Shown in pieces: positions 1-8,672 of a stretch of DNA of 33,379 nucleotides (positions within the stretch are counted from its first letter, which is position 1; each line of letters begins with the position of its first letter). The position numbers were made by a program, and so were the translations under genes. Below the pieces are notes generated by a model. That model was not told where the DNA came from. It did not search any database and saw only the letters and a program-made list of their open reading frames with translations. Source of the DNA: Deltaproteobacteria bacterium (GTDB lineage: Bacteria > Desulfobacterota > Binatia > HRBIN30); the NCBI GenBank assembly GCA_016200585.1, contig JACQEN010000040.1:1-33379 (forward strand). Reading direction: 5' to 3'.

Positions 1-89
1 AAGATCCGATGAACCGATTGGGCCCGTCAGCGCAGTGTCTTTGGCGACGCGCCTACGCGAACCCCAACCTAACGACGTGACCCCGCCCC

Positions 90-1277
90 CTACGTCCGCG
101 CACCGACCAGCGCCTGCACCGCTTCCGACAGGCCGTCGACGCTCAGATGGTACATCGGGAACAGGCGGCGGATGAGACGGCAGGTGTCGGCGTCCCAGTA
201 GGCCTTCTTTTCCGGATTCACCCAGACGCTGCGATCGAAGTGGCCGGCAATCTGCTGCAGCCAGGCGATCCCCGGAGTGTTTGAAACGCGGCGCGGGTCG
301 ATGTTGCCGTAGGCTTCGAGGAGCTCGGCGGGATGCATGCTGGCGTCGCCGACGAGGACCACCTTCCAGCGGCTGTCGAGGCGGCGCAGGACATCGCCGG
401 TAGGAATCGCGTCGGCACGAAACATCCGCGCTTTGGTAAAGATATGATCGTAGATGCAGTTGTGGAAGTAATACGGCTCGAAGGCGCGCAGGCCACGCTC
501 TTCGTGCAACGCGGTGAGCAGCTGACTGACGGGCTCGAAGTACGGATCCATCGTTCCGCCGACATCCATCAACAGCAGTAAGCGCACATCGTTGCGCCGC
601 GGTGGCCGGAAAACCATTTCGATCTCGCCGGCGTTCTTACACGTCTCGTCGATTGTCTCGTCGAGATCGAGCTCTGTCGCATCACCCGTACGGGTCAGTT
701 GCCGCAGGCGACGCAGCGCCACACGCAGCTGGCGGATCTCCAGGGTTTGATCGGTGCGGTAGTCTTTGAAGTGGCGTTCCTCGGCAACCTTCATCGCCGA
801 GCGACTCTTGGCGGGTCCGCCGACGCGGATACCGGTCGGATGCTGGCCGCCATGACCATACGGCGATTTGCCACCGGTACCCACCCACTTGTCGCCGCCG
901 TCGTGCCGTTCGTTCTGCTTGGCCAGGGTCTCGAGGAACTTCTGCATCAGCTCGTCGTGCGACAGGCGCTCGAGCTTGGCGAGATCCTCGGGCGACAAGT
1001 TGGGGAAGTTCTTCGGATCGCGCAACCACTCCACGACCTTTTCAGTGACATCGTCACCGAGCGCACCTTCGACACCTTTGAACACCCGCGCAAACACGCG
1101 GTCGTAGGCATCGAAATACGTCTCACTCTTGATCAAGCACGAGCGCCCCAGGTGGTAGAAGCGCAGCAGGCTGGAACCGTGCAACCCTTCCTCTAAGGCG
1201 CCGAGAAACATCTGCCACTCTTGAATGGCAACCGGAACGCCTTCATCACGCAGGCCGTAGAACAAGTCGAGGAACAT
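90..1277 (-). CDS. CoxE-like VWA-domain protein
   Basis: A 395-residue protein of the CoxE-like von Willebrand A type (COG3825). This family usually works with a MoxR-type AAA+ ATPase in metalloenzyme or complex maturation; that role is family knowledge, not shown here. The N-terminal half is helical and charged and is followed by a Gly-rich loop (about residues 134-155). The VWA fold begins near residue 232 with LLLLMDVGGTM; Asp238 opens a MIDAS-like motif in which the two serines of DxSxS are Gly and Thr. I chose the ATG at 1277 because MFLDLFYGLRDEGVPV matches the usual family N-terminus. An in-frame TTG at 1313 would add 12 residues but has no clear ribosome site. It is last of four minus-strand genes, and no MoxR ATPase is visible in the window, although the left side is cut. 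Confidence 0.82.
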   Translation of the reverse strand: MFLDLFYGLRDEGVPVAIQEWQMFLGALEEGLHGSSLLRFYHLGRSCLIKSETYFDAYDRVFARVFKGVEGALGDDVTEKVVEWLRDPKNFPNLSPEDLAKLERLSHDELMQKFLETLAKQNERHDGGDKWVGTGGKSPYGHGGQHPTGIRVGGPAKSRSAMKVAEERHFKDYRTDQTLEIRQLRVALRRLRQLTRTGDATELDLDETIDETCKNAGEIEMVFRPPRRNDVRLLLLMDVGGTMDPYFEPVSQLLTALHEERGLRAFEPYYFHNCIYDHIFTKARMFRADAIPTGDVLRRLDSRWKVVLVGDASMHPAELLEAYGNIDPRRVSNTPGIAWLQQIAGHFDRSVWVNPEKKAYWDADTCRLIRRLFPMYHLSVDGLSEAVQALVGART

Positions 1278-1341
1278 TGGCTCTAGGAGTCCATGGAGAC
1301 TCCGACGAGTCAAGAGAAGCGCAAGCCAGCAGCCGGCGGCC

Positions 1342-2802
1342 TCAGGAATTCACCGGTGTCAACACCGCTTCCGGTACCAGGCGTTGGATCTCGGCGCGTA
1401 CACCGGCATTGTCGCCGGCGCGAACCAATTCGCTGAGACGCTGTACGGCCTCACCGGTGACGCTGGGTTGGGTCGCCGACATTCCACGCGTGAAGTGCAG
1501 CCCGTCGAGCTCTGTCTTCTCCAAAGGTTCGAACTCGTGCACCAGCTCCTCACGCAGCTTCTCACCTTGTTTCAGCGTGCCGTAGACGATCGGAATGTCG
1601 ACGTCGGGGACGTAACCGGAGAGCACGATGAGATTACGGGCCAGCTCGGCAATCAGCATCTGGTCGCCCATATCCAAGACGAAGATCTCGCCGCCTTTGC
1701 CGACGGCTGCAGCTTTGACGACGAGAAGCGTGGCTTCCTTGATGGTCATGAAATAGCGCGCCACCTCGGGGTGACTCACCGTAACCGGTCCGCCTTGCGC
1801 GATTTGCCGCTGGAAGATCGGCACGACGCTGCCGCGGCTTCCAAGCACGTTGCCGAAGCGCACGACGATGAGCCGCGTCGACGAAGTGTCCGCAAGTTGT
1901 CGGGCGCGCTGCAGTAGATAAAGCTCGGCCATGCGCTTGGTGACACCAAACACGGCGCGCGGATTCACCGCTTTGTCCGTGCTGATGAGCACGAGCCTCT
2001 CGACGTTGTGACGGATGGCGGTCTCCACCAACGCTGCGGTAGCAAGAAAATTGTTGGCAACTGCTTCGACCGGGTTCTGCTCCATGAAGCCGACGTGTTT
2101 GTGGGCCGCAGCATGAAAGATGACTTGCGGCTTGTCGCGTTCCAGAACCTCTTCGACGGCGCGCGTGTCGCGCACGTCGCCGATCACCGGAATGACCTTG
2201 GTATTCTTTAGATACTCGCGGAACGAGCTCTGCGCTTCGAAGATCGAGTTCTCGCCGCGTCCCATGATGATCAGCTTGTCGGGATCGGCAAGCAGGACCT
2301 GCCGGCAGATTTCCGAACCGATCGAACCGCCGGCACCGGTCACGAGCAGGCGTTTCCCCGCATAGGCTTGCGTCAAGAGCGACAGGTCGAGCTCGACGGT
2401 CTCGCGGCCCAACAGGTCCTCCGCTCGAATGGGACGAATCTGCTTGATCTCGACCTCTCCGCGGATGATCTCCCAAATACCTGGAACGATCCGGAACTTG
2501 AGCCGCTCGTTCTCGCAGTAACGAATGATGCCGCGGATGGCGGACCCATCGGCGGACGGGAGAGCGATGAGGATTTCATCCACCGCATGGTCGCAGACGA
2601 CGTTGTGAATCTTCTTGCGGTCGCCGAGGACCGGTACGCCTTCTACGCTGCTGCCGAGCTTGACTGGATCATCGTCGATAAAAGCGATCGGAACGAACCC
2701 CGCCTCGGCATGCCGTTTCATTTCATGGGCGACCATGCGGCCGGCATCACCGGCCCCGACGATCAATACACGGATAGGCTTCTTCGATTTTGCAGTGCTC
2801 AT
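1342..2802 (-). CDS. CapD/FlaA1-type nucleotide-sugar dehydratase/epimerase, soluble form
   Basis: A 486-residue polysaccharide-biosynthesis protein of the CapD/FlaA1/WbpM group, which makes modified UDP-sugars by 4,6-dehydration or epimerisation. An N-terminal CoA-binding-like Rossmann domain (GAGDAG, residues 16-21) precedes the SDR domain (GAGGSIG, residues 156-162). The usual four N-terminal membrane helices of the long family members are absent, so the enzyme should be cytosolic. The catalytic segment reads STDKAVNPRAVFGVTKR: Lys289 is kept, but the position that is Tyr in classical SDRs and Met in WbpM-like enzymes is Phe285. The ATG at 2802 has AAGGA five bases upstream; an upstream in-frame extension to 2886 is possible but unlike the family. 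It lies 111 bases after the glycosyltransferase gene, consistent with a shared surface-polysaccharide role. Confidence 0.9.
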   Translation of the reverse strand: MSTAKSKKPIRVLIVGAGDAGRMVAHEMKRHAEAGFVPIAFIDDDPVKLGSSVEGVPVLGDRKKIHNVVCDHAVDEILIALPSADGSAIRGIIRYCENERLKFRIVPGIWEIIRGEVEIKQIRPIRAEDLLGRETVELDLSLLTQAYAGKRLLVTGAGGSIGSEICRQVLLADPDKLIIMGRGENSIFEAQSSFREYLKNTKVIPVIGDVRDTRAVEEVLERDKPQVIFHAAAHKHVGFMEQNPVEAVANNFLATAALVETAIRHNVERLVLISTDKAVNPRAVFGVTKRMAELYLLQRARQLADTSSTRLIVVRFGNVLGSRGSVVPIFQRQIAQGGPVTVSHPEVARYFMTIKEATLLVVKAAAVGKGGEIFVLDMGDQMLIAELARNLIVLSGYVPDVDIPIVYGTLKQGEKLREELVHEFEPLEKTELDGLHFTRGMSATQPSVTGEAVQRLSELVRAGDNAGVRAEIQRLVPEAVLTPVNS

Positions 2803-2913
2803 CGTTCCTTTTCGTGCGGGAGGAGGTGGATGGACCTTACCACAGAGAGGGCAACTACTGTCAAACCAGTTACAGATGCGACGCAAGCCAGACGTCCACG
2901 CGTCGCAGCGCCC

Positions 2914-3963
2914 TCATTGTCCGCGCTCACGCGCGCCGTCGGTCGCTGCCGAGGCATTCAGCGGAGGTGGCGACGGCTCGCTCGCGAACCAACGGTCCGC
3001 AAAGCGGAAGATCGCCAGCAGAAAGCCGCTGCCGTAACTGAAATGCATCGTCGCAAAGGTTGCCAGAAGCGGCACGAACAGCGACCAACCGTTGCGTTGT
3101 GCCACCACGGCCGCTGCCGCCGACGCAGCAGCGCCGTAGGCAACAAGCGCCACGAGCAGAAGCAAGACGGCGGGCGGGCAGAACAACGATACGATCGCCG
3201 AGCCCAGCAGTGAGAGGATGAACAACGCCGGGACGAACTGCCGCAGGCTCATTTGTTTGGGGTGCTTTTGCAGCACACGAATCTTCCACCAACCGTATTG
3301 GAAGAACTGGCGCGCCAGGGCGCGCACGCTTTGGCGATTTTGATAGCGCGAACGCATGCGCATCGTCAGAAAAATTCGCCCGCCGGATTTGCGCAAGCGA
3401 TAGTTGAGCTCGTCGTCCTGATCGCGCACCAGCTCTTCGTCGAACAGACCGATGCGCTCGAAGACGCGTTTAGGAAACATACCCATGTACACCGTGTCGA
3501 CTTCACGATCGGCGCTGGCAAAGTGGAAGTAGGAACCGATACCGAAGCGCGACGACATCGCCAGCGCAATCGCATCTCCCCAACGCCCACCACCCACCGA
3601 CACCATCGGCCCGCCGACGTTGTCGGCACCGGTTCGCTGCAACGTCTCGACGCCGATGCGGACGAAGTCCGGGTCCAACACCGTGTGCGCGTCAACACGG
3701 CAAATGATTTCGCCGTGCGCGGCACGGATGCCGATGTTCATCGCGCCCGGAACGATACGCGAGGGATTGGTCAGAACTCGTATGCGCGAACCGTACCCCG
3801 CCAGAACCCGCAACGAGTCGTCATCCGACTCGCCGTCGACGACGATGACTTCGAGTCGTTCGGGCGGATACTCCTGCGCCAACACGGAATCGAGGCAGCG
3901 GTCGATGTGTACGGCCTCGTTGCGCATCGGAATCACTACCGAAACGATGGGTAACGTGTTCAT
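2914..3963 (-). CDS. Family 2 glycosyltransferase, ExoA-like, with C-terminal membrane helices
   Basis: A 349-residue GT2 enzyme resembling the succinoglycan glycosyltransferase ExoA. It would transfer a sugar from a nucleotide donor to a lipid-linked acceptor at the inner face of the cytoplasmic membrane. The GT-A core begins immediately (VSVVIPMRNE), followed by VVDGESDDDS near residue 41, a DAH motif in CRVDAHTVLDPDF at the metal site, and the acceptor-side DQDDELNYRL. The last third holds two or more hydrophobic helices (FVPALFILSLLGSAIVSLF and the segment after it). I chose ATG 3963 because it places the first beta strand at the usual distance from the start; its ribosome site is weak. 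The gene sits between the MFS gene (31-base gap) and the CapD-like gene. The sugar and acceptor cannot be read from sequence. Confidence 0.9.
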   Translation of the reverse strand: MNTLPIVSVVIPMRNEAVHIDRCLDSVLAQEYPPERLEVIVVDGESDDDSLRVLAGYGSRIRVLTNPSRIVPGAMNIGIRAAHGEIICRVDAHTVLDPDFVRIGVETLQRTGADNVGGPMVSVGGGRWGDAIALAMSSRFGIGSYFHFASADREVDTVYMGMFPKRVFERIGLFDEELVRDQDDELNYRLRKSGGRIFLTMRMRSRYQNRQSVRALARQFFQYGWWKIRVLQKHPKQMSLRQFVPALFILSLLGSAIVSLFCPPAVLLLLVALVAYGAAASAAAAVVAQRNGWSLFVPLLATFATMHFSYGSGFLLAIFRFADRWFASEPSPPPLNASAATDGARERGQ

Positions 3964-3994
3964 GCGTTGTCTCGTTCGACCGGGGAGCCGCGAA

Positions 3995-5248
3995 TCACGA
4001 CCCTGCAGCAGCAGCATCTCTCCGAAACGACACACCCTTTGCCTCCGGGCCAAGGGCAACCATCATCGTCGCCGAGACCAATACCATGGCCGCGAGAATT
4101 CCCATTGCTTGGGCGTAGGAAAATAGCTCGCCAAGCACGGCTTCGATGTAGGTGATCACGGAAGCGCACAGCACGCCGACTTGGTACGCCGTCCCAGGCA
4201 GGAAGCCGCGCACCGCGCCGGGCGACAGCTCGTTGATGTGCGCGGGAATCACGCCCCATGCCCCTTGCACCATGAACTGCATGGTAAACGCACCGATGAT
4301 GATCAATGCGGTGTTCGGGGCAAACACCCACAGAGGGACCAGCGCCGTTCCGCAGACGGTCGCCAGGATCATCGATCGTCGCCGGCCGATGCGATCAGAG
4401 AGAAAGCCGAAGGCGATTCCGCCGGCAATCGCACCAACCATTGAAATCATCGTGATGATCGCCGTCTGCTGCGGCGTGAACTGGCGCTGGTGCTGCAGGA
4501 AGGTCGGGTACATGTCCTGTGTACCATGTGAAATCATCGCCATCGTGGTCATCAACAAGGCGAGGTAGGCGAAGCGACGCCAATTGGCAACAACAACTTT
4601 GACATAACTCTGCCAATCGCCGAGACGGTACTCCTCCCAGGCGGCCGACTCCTTGACCCGAGCCCGCACGAACAAGGACAGCAACGCCGGAAGACCGCCA
4701 AGAAAAAACATGACGCGCCAACCGAAATGGGGGAATACGCCGAAGTACGCAACGGCGGCCAACAGATAGCCGAGCGCGTACCCTTCCTGAAGAACGCCGG
4801 AAAGAACGCCGCGCCACTTCGCCGGAACCGACTCCATGGCCAACGAAGCGCCGACGCCCCATTCACCGCCCATACCGATGCCGAAGAGCAGGCGCAGGAT
4901 GAAGAAGGTCGTGTAGTTCGGCGCCAGACCGGAAAGCACCTCGATAATCGAGTAGAAGACCAAATCGAGCATCAACGGCAGACGCCGGCCGAAGCGATCG
5001 GCCATGATTCCGAACAACACCGCGCCAAGCGGGCGCATGGCCAAACTCGCGGTGAGGGTCAGAGCAATCTCAGGTCGCGTGCGTCCAAAGTCCTTGGCCA
5101 CCGCGTCGAGCACCATCACCAAGATGAAGAAGTCAAACGCATCGAGCGTCCAGCCGAGAAACCCAGCCAACAATGCATTGCGTCGATTGGCGCGTTCTGC
5201 GGCATCGCCGCCCGATCGCACGGCGGGCTCGGACTGTCCGCTGGGCAT
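3995..5248 (-). CDS. MFS transporter, SHS (sialate/lactate-type) family
   Basis: A 417-residue major facilitator with about 12 hydrophobic segments. The opening GWTLDAFDFFILVMVLD, the loop motif ADRFGRR after helix 2, GGEWGVGASLAMESVP, and the second-half copy SDRIGRRRSM are all typical of the SHS family of proton-coupled carboxylate or sialic acid carriers (JEN1/NanT-like). The substrate cannot be called. ATG 5248 is preceded by AAGGA with good spacing. The open frame extends upstream to 5461, but that extension is Arg-rich and overlaps the divergent gene at 5347, so I reject it. The gene is the first of the minus-strand run and is divergent from the DUF1801-type gene across about 98 bases. 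A transporter in front of polysaccharide genes may be only a neighbour. Confidence 0.88.
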   Translation of the reverse strand: MPSGQSEPAVRSGGDAAERANRRNALLAGFLGWTLDAFDFFILVMVLDAVAKDFGRTRPEIALTLTASLAMRPLGAVLFGIMADRFGRRLPLMLDLVFYSIIEVLSGLAPNYTTFFILRLLFGIGMGGEWGVGASLAMESVPAKWRGVLSGVLQEGYALGYLLAAVAYFGVFPHFGWRVMFFLGGLPALLSLFVRARVKESAAWEEYRLGDWQSYVKVVVANWRRFAYLALLMTTMAMISHGTQDMYPTFLQHQRQFTPQQTAIITMISMVGAIAGGIAFGFLSDRIGRRRSMILATVCGTALVPLWVFAPNTALIIIGAFTMQFMVQGAWGVIPAHINELSPGAVRGFLPGTAYQVGVLCASVITYIEAVLGELFSYAQAMGILAAMVLVSATMMVALGPEAKGVSFRRDAAAAGS

Positions 5249-5346
5249 CGCGTCCTTGTGCGATGCCTCACCCCGCTTGTCAAACCAACAGAAATGCAGA
5301 CTTCCTTCTCTTGTTCGGCGGCGACGGGTTAAGGATAATCGCCTCC

Positions 5347-5829
5347 GTGGCCCGCAACCCGAAGACGAACGCCAGCGTGCCCGGCCCCGAGAGCGATCTC
5401 GCCGGCTTCCTACGCAAGTACACAGCGGAGATCGCCGCAACTGCCGAAGCGGCTTTGGCAAAGATGCGCTCTTTGCTCCCCGGCGCGCTCGAGCTGGTCT
5501 ACGACAGCTACAACGGCCTGGCGATCGCTTTCGGTCCCAACGAGCGGACCTCGGAGGCGATTTTTTCGATCACGCTCTATCCGCGCTGGGTCAGCTTGTT
5601 CTTCACCAAAGGAGCCGCACTGAACGATCCGCGCGGGCTGCTGCGAGGCAGCGGCAAGACGATTCGACATATCGTCCTCGACGACGCGGCCAAGCTGGAC
5701 GAACCGGCGGTACGTGCCTTGATCGCTCAAGCGCTACGGCAAGCTGTCACTCCGATCGATTCCCGCAAGGCCAATCGGATCGTGATCAAGTCGATCTCGG
5801 CAAGACAGCGTCCGCGACGGCCGGCGTAG
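5347..5829 (+). CDS. DUF1801-type small protein
   Basis: A 160-residue protein resembling DUF1801/YdhG-like proteins. Visible signs are a helical start (DLAGFLRKYTAEIAATAEAA), then a beta-rich core (ELVYDSYNGLAIAFG, SITLYPRWVSLFF) and a C-terminal helix (PAVRALIAQAL) ending in basic residues. The family has no firmly assigned reaction. GTG 5347 is the likely start, with AAGGA at 5331-5335, a little far upstream (11 bases). The open frame continues upstream to 5173, but that part lies over the divergent transporter gene. The protein has no signal peptide and should be cytosolic. It is followed by about 180 bases before the next gene and is probably transcribed alone. Confidence 0.72.
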   Translation: MARNPKTNASVPGPESDLAGFLRKYTAEIAATAEAALAKMRSLLPGALELVYDSYNGLAIAFGPNERTSEAIFSITLYPRWVSLFFTKGAALNDPRGLLRGSGKTIRHIVLDDAAKLDEPAVRALIAQALRQAVTPIDSRKANRIVIKSISARQRPRRPA

Positions 5830-6006
5830 GGCAGCTCCGCTCCTGGGCTCGGCTGAGCGCAACGAAGGAGCGATTCATCGATGGCAACACCGTGAAATCC
5901 GGTTTTTAAGGATTCAAATTCGGGGTAGATTGGCGGTTGAAGTTCTCGTCGCATCGAAGCCGACGTTGCCACGTGGGGGGGCGGAACTGCCGTTGAGGAA
6001 GCGCCA

Positions 6007-7077
6007 ATGTCGAATGTCGAACCGAAGGACGAGTCGGCGCCAGCCACGGACGCCGAACAAGTTGCGAAGTGCGAGAAATGCGACCGGCCGGCGGCGCATC
6101 GCAGCCGATTTTGCGAGGCGCACCGAGGCTCTGCAACGCCGACCCTGACGGCCCCGACGGCGCCGAAACAACGGCGCTTGGACATCGTCATCGGGGTCAT
6201 TCTGTCGGTGGTTTTCGCCGTCTGGTTGTATCCCCGGTTCATGCACAACCAAGGCAAGACCACCGCGAGCAATGGAGATTCGGAAGGCAACAAGCCGATT
6301 GAGAAGTCGAGCACTGTTGCGAAGCCGAACAGCACCGCATCTGCACTGAAGAACAAGGACGAGCCGGTGGCCGCCAAGGTCGGCACCAAGCAGGAGAGCC
6401 GACCCGTGTTGCCAATCGCGCCGGCCGGCACACGAAGCCTCGTCACAGGAGCCAACACGTGCGGCAACGGGGTCGTCGATCTGGGCGAACAATGCGACGG
6501 ACAAGCGTTAGGGGAAGCGACGTGCGCCAGCCTCGGATTCAGCGGCGACTGTGGACCGGAAGAAGGCTGCATTCGTCCCGGCTTGACGTGCCTGGCCAGC
6601 TGTATGTTCGACTACTCGGGCTGCACCGCCGAGAGCCAGGCGGCCTCACAGCGTTTCATGGAAGCCGGCGACGGCACGGCGATCGACCGATTGACCGGTC
6701 TGACCTGGGAGCTGAAGTGCTCGGAAGGACCCTGCGCTGAGACGCACAGCGTCCTCGCATCCCTTCCGTGGGCTGGGGCGGCATCACAGTGGATCAGTTC
6801 TCTGAACGCCGAAAAATTTGCCGGTCACAGCGATTGGCGTTTGCCGTCGCTCGAGGAGTTGCGGAGCTTGCTCGCCGCGGTCCCGCCCTGCCCGGCCGAA
6901 CCGTGCAGCAAATCGGCGTGGCCGCGCAAGCTGACCGCTACGGCCGGATACTGGTCTTCCACGACCTTCTCCGTCGACAAGCGCCGCGCCTGGGCGGTGT
7001 CGTTTCGAGACGGCGACGTCTACACGGCAGAGAAATCGGAAGCACTACACGTGCGCGCCGTTCGGAGTGGTTCCTGA
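6007..7077 (+). CDS. Membrane-anchored protein with Cys-rich repeat and DUF1566 (Lcl) domain
   Basis: A 356-residue protein with an unusual order of parts. Residues 22-36 form a small zinc-ribbon-like cluster (CEKC...C...H) on the cytoplasmic side. One membrane helix spans about 58-76, followed by a low-complexity linker. A CGNGVVDLGEQCDG cysteine-rich repeat of the myxobacterial type starts at 152. The C-terminal 130 residues match the DUF1566/Lcl_C fold: LTGLTWE, HSDWRLPSLEELRSLL, GYWSSTT, AWAVSFRDGDV and a final VRAVR. DUF1566 domains are common on extracellular proteins, with no known catalysis. ATG 6007 has GAGGAA six bases upstream. The next gene begins two bases after the stop, so the two are probably co-expressed and may act together at the envelope. 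Confidence 0.85.
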   Translation: MSNVEPKDESAPATDAEQVAKCEKCDRPAAHRSRFCEAHRGSATPTLTAPTAPKQRRLDIVIGVILSVVFAVWLYPRFMHNQGKTTASNGDSEGNKPIEKSSTVAKPNSTASALKNKDEPVAAKVGTKQESRPVLPIAPAGTRSLVTGANTCGNGVVDLGEQCDGQALGEATCASLGFSGDCGPEEGCIRPGLTCLASCMFDYSGCTAESQAASQRFMEAGDGTAIDRLTGLTWELKCSEGPCAETHSVLASLPWAGAASQWISSLNAEKFAGHSDWRLPSLEELRSLLAAVPPCPAEPCSKSAWPRKLTATAGYWSSTTFSVDKRRAWAVSFRDGDVYTAEKSEALHVRAVRSGS

Positions 7078-7079
7078 AC

Positions 7080-8654
7080 GTGCTGGCAGCACCGAACTCG
7101 ACCCGTCGTTCTGACGGAGCTCGACGCCGGCGACTGAGCCGGCTGCTTTCGCTGTTGGCCATCCTGTGGACGGCAGGATGTGGCAAGCCTGGTGTCAGCG
7201 GCGTCGTTTTACCCACCAAAGAAGACAAGACAGGGATCCCCGGCCAGCAGCGCATCGAGGTGCGTTTAATCCGTGGGAGGCTCATGAACGACCTGGCGGA
7301 CCTTGCCGTAAAGATGCGGCAAGACTCGGTGAACGAGGCGCTGCAGCGATCCTTGGACGCAACCAAAGCCGAACGGGAAACCAAGGCCGCCGACTCCCAA
7401 AAGGCGCGAGCGGCGCTCGTCGAGATGAGTGCTCTTGGTGAAGCGGCGGGAGAAGGAGCGGCGGCGCTGCGCGCCTGCCTACCTGTCGCCGAGGAACATC
7501 TGGCCGATGCAAAGCTGGAATACCGCAAAGTCTTGACCGAGCTCGCACCGCGTCTGGTTACGTTGGGCATCGTCACCGACTCGCCACAGCAGGCGGTAAG
7601 CGAGCTACGGCGCGCGTTGCAGGTAAAGATTGATACCGAGGCAAGGCAGCTGCGCGACACCTACATTCGCACTGCGCTGGTGCAGAAGAGCGGCACCGTG
7701 CTGGCAACCGGCGTCGGCATGGACCGCCTTTGTTGGAACATCGAGAACAAACGTGATCTCGGCGTACGCTTCCGAGATCTGGTGGTCTCATACAATGGCA
7801 AAGCGCTACCGAACACGATCGCACAACAGATCTGGGGATTACCCTCAAAGGAAACGCCGCTGCGCATCCCGAACGTTCACGGCCCCAGCGACGTACTCCT
7901 TCCCGGCAACAGCTTCGAAACCTGCTTCTATGCCCGCGGCACGCAGCTGCCGTTGGAGATATCGGAAGCCTACGGCTTCTCCACCGGTGGCGCTACGCGC
8001 GCTGGCGAGTGGACCCTGCAATGGCAAGAGATCCTACTGCTCCGCGATCCGACGGCAAGCGAAGGTGGATCTGCGGCAAACGAGCGTCGTGCAACGGAAA
8101 CACCGCTGACCTCGGTGTTTGCCGATCAGCTGCGTCAGTTCGAAACGGCAGCCGCGGAAAGCAAGCTGATTGACGCCCTCAACAATTCAGACAGCGCCCG
8201 AGCCGTGCGCCAGGCGGAAGCGACGCTACTGGCTTGCCATCGCGCCATCGAGATGCAGATGCGCGTCGATGAGGTTGAGGGCGTGATTCAAGCAATTGAG
8301 AGCGGAAAGAAGGGGGACTTCGCCGTCGAAGCTCGGGTGCGGCCGATCATGCAACAGATCTTGCGCGACCCCGAGCGGCTCACCCGATGGATCGACGTCG
8401 CAAGTACGTTCATCGACAATCGTGCCGTTGCACGGCAAGACATGGCGCTCGGGGATTCGTTCAACTTCACCGACCTACAACCGGGCACGTACACGCTTCT
8501 CGGCCAGTTCCCGGTCGAGACGGACAATGCGAAGATCTGGCTCGCCGTCCTAGATGTCGAGGGTGCCGTCACGCAAAACCTGACGACAGGAATCGTGCGC
8601 AATACGCCTCTGCGCGGTTTGCTTGAACCGATTTGGCTGGCGGCAGGCCGATAG
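7080..8654 (+). CDS. Coiled-coil lipoprotein of unknown function
   Basis: A 524-residue protein I do not recognise. GTG 7080 starts two bases after the preceding stop, with GGAG about ten bases upstream. A basic N-terminus (ARRRRLSRLLSLLAILW) leads to TAGC, a lipobox-like site with the lipid cysteine at residue 34, so the protein is likely anchored in the envelope. Residues of about 70-195 are Ala/Glu/Lys/Arg-rich and look like a long coiled coil. A beta-rich segment follows (LVQKSGTVLATGVGMDRLCWNIENK) that could be an Ig-like or C2-like fold. A second helical stretch precedes the C-terminal part (FNFTDLQPGTYTLLGQFPVE). The open frame continues upstream to 6768 but only over the previous gene. 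Probable partner: the DUF1566 protein. Confidence 0.75.
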   Translation: MLAAPNSTRRSDGARRRRLSRLLSLLAILWTAGCGKPGVSGVVLPTKEDKTGIPGQQRIEVRLIRGRLMNDLADLAVKMRQDSVNEALQRSLDATKAERETKAADSQKARAALVEMSALGEAAGEGAAALRACLPVAEEHLADAKLEYRKVLTELAPRLVTLGIVTDSPQQAVSELRRALQVKIDTEARQLRDTYIRTALVQKSGTVLATGVGMDRLCWNIENKRDLGVRFRDLVVSYNGKALPNTIAQQIWGLPSKETPLRIPNVHGPSDVLLPGNSFETCFYARGTQLPLEISEAYGFSTGGATRAGEWTLQWQEILLLRDPTASEGGSAANERRATETPLTSVFADQLRQFETAAAESKLIDALNNSDSARAVRQAEATLLACHRAIEMQMRVDEVEGVIQAIESGKKGDFAVEARVRPIMQQILRDPERLTRWIDVASTFIDNRAVARQDMALGDSFNFTDLQPGTYTLLGQFPVETDNAKIWLAVLDVEGAVTQNLTTGIVRNTPLRGLLEPIWLAAGR

Positions 8655-8672
8655 CAGGCCGCGCGCGCAAAC

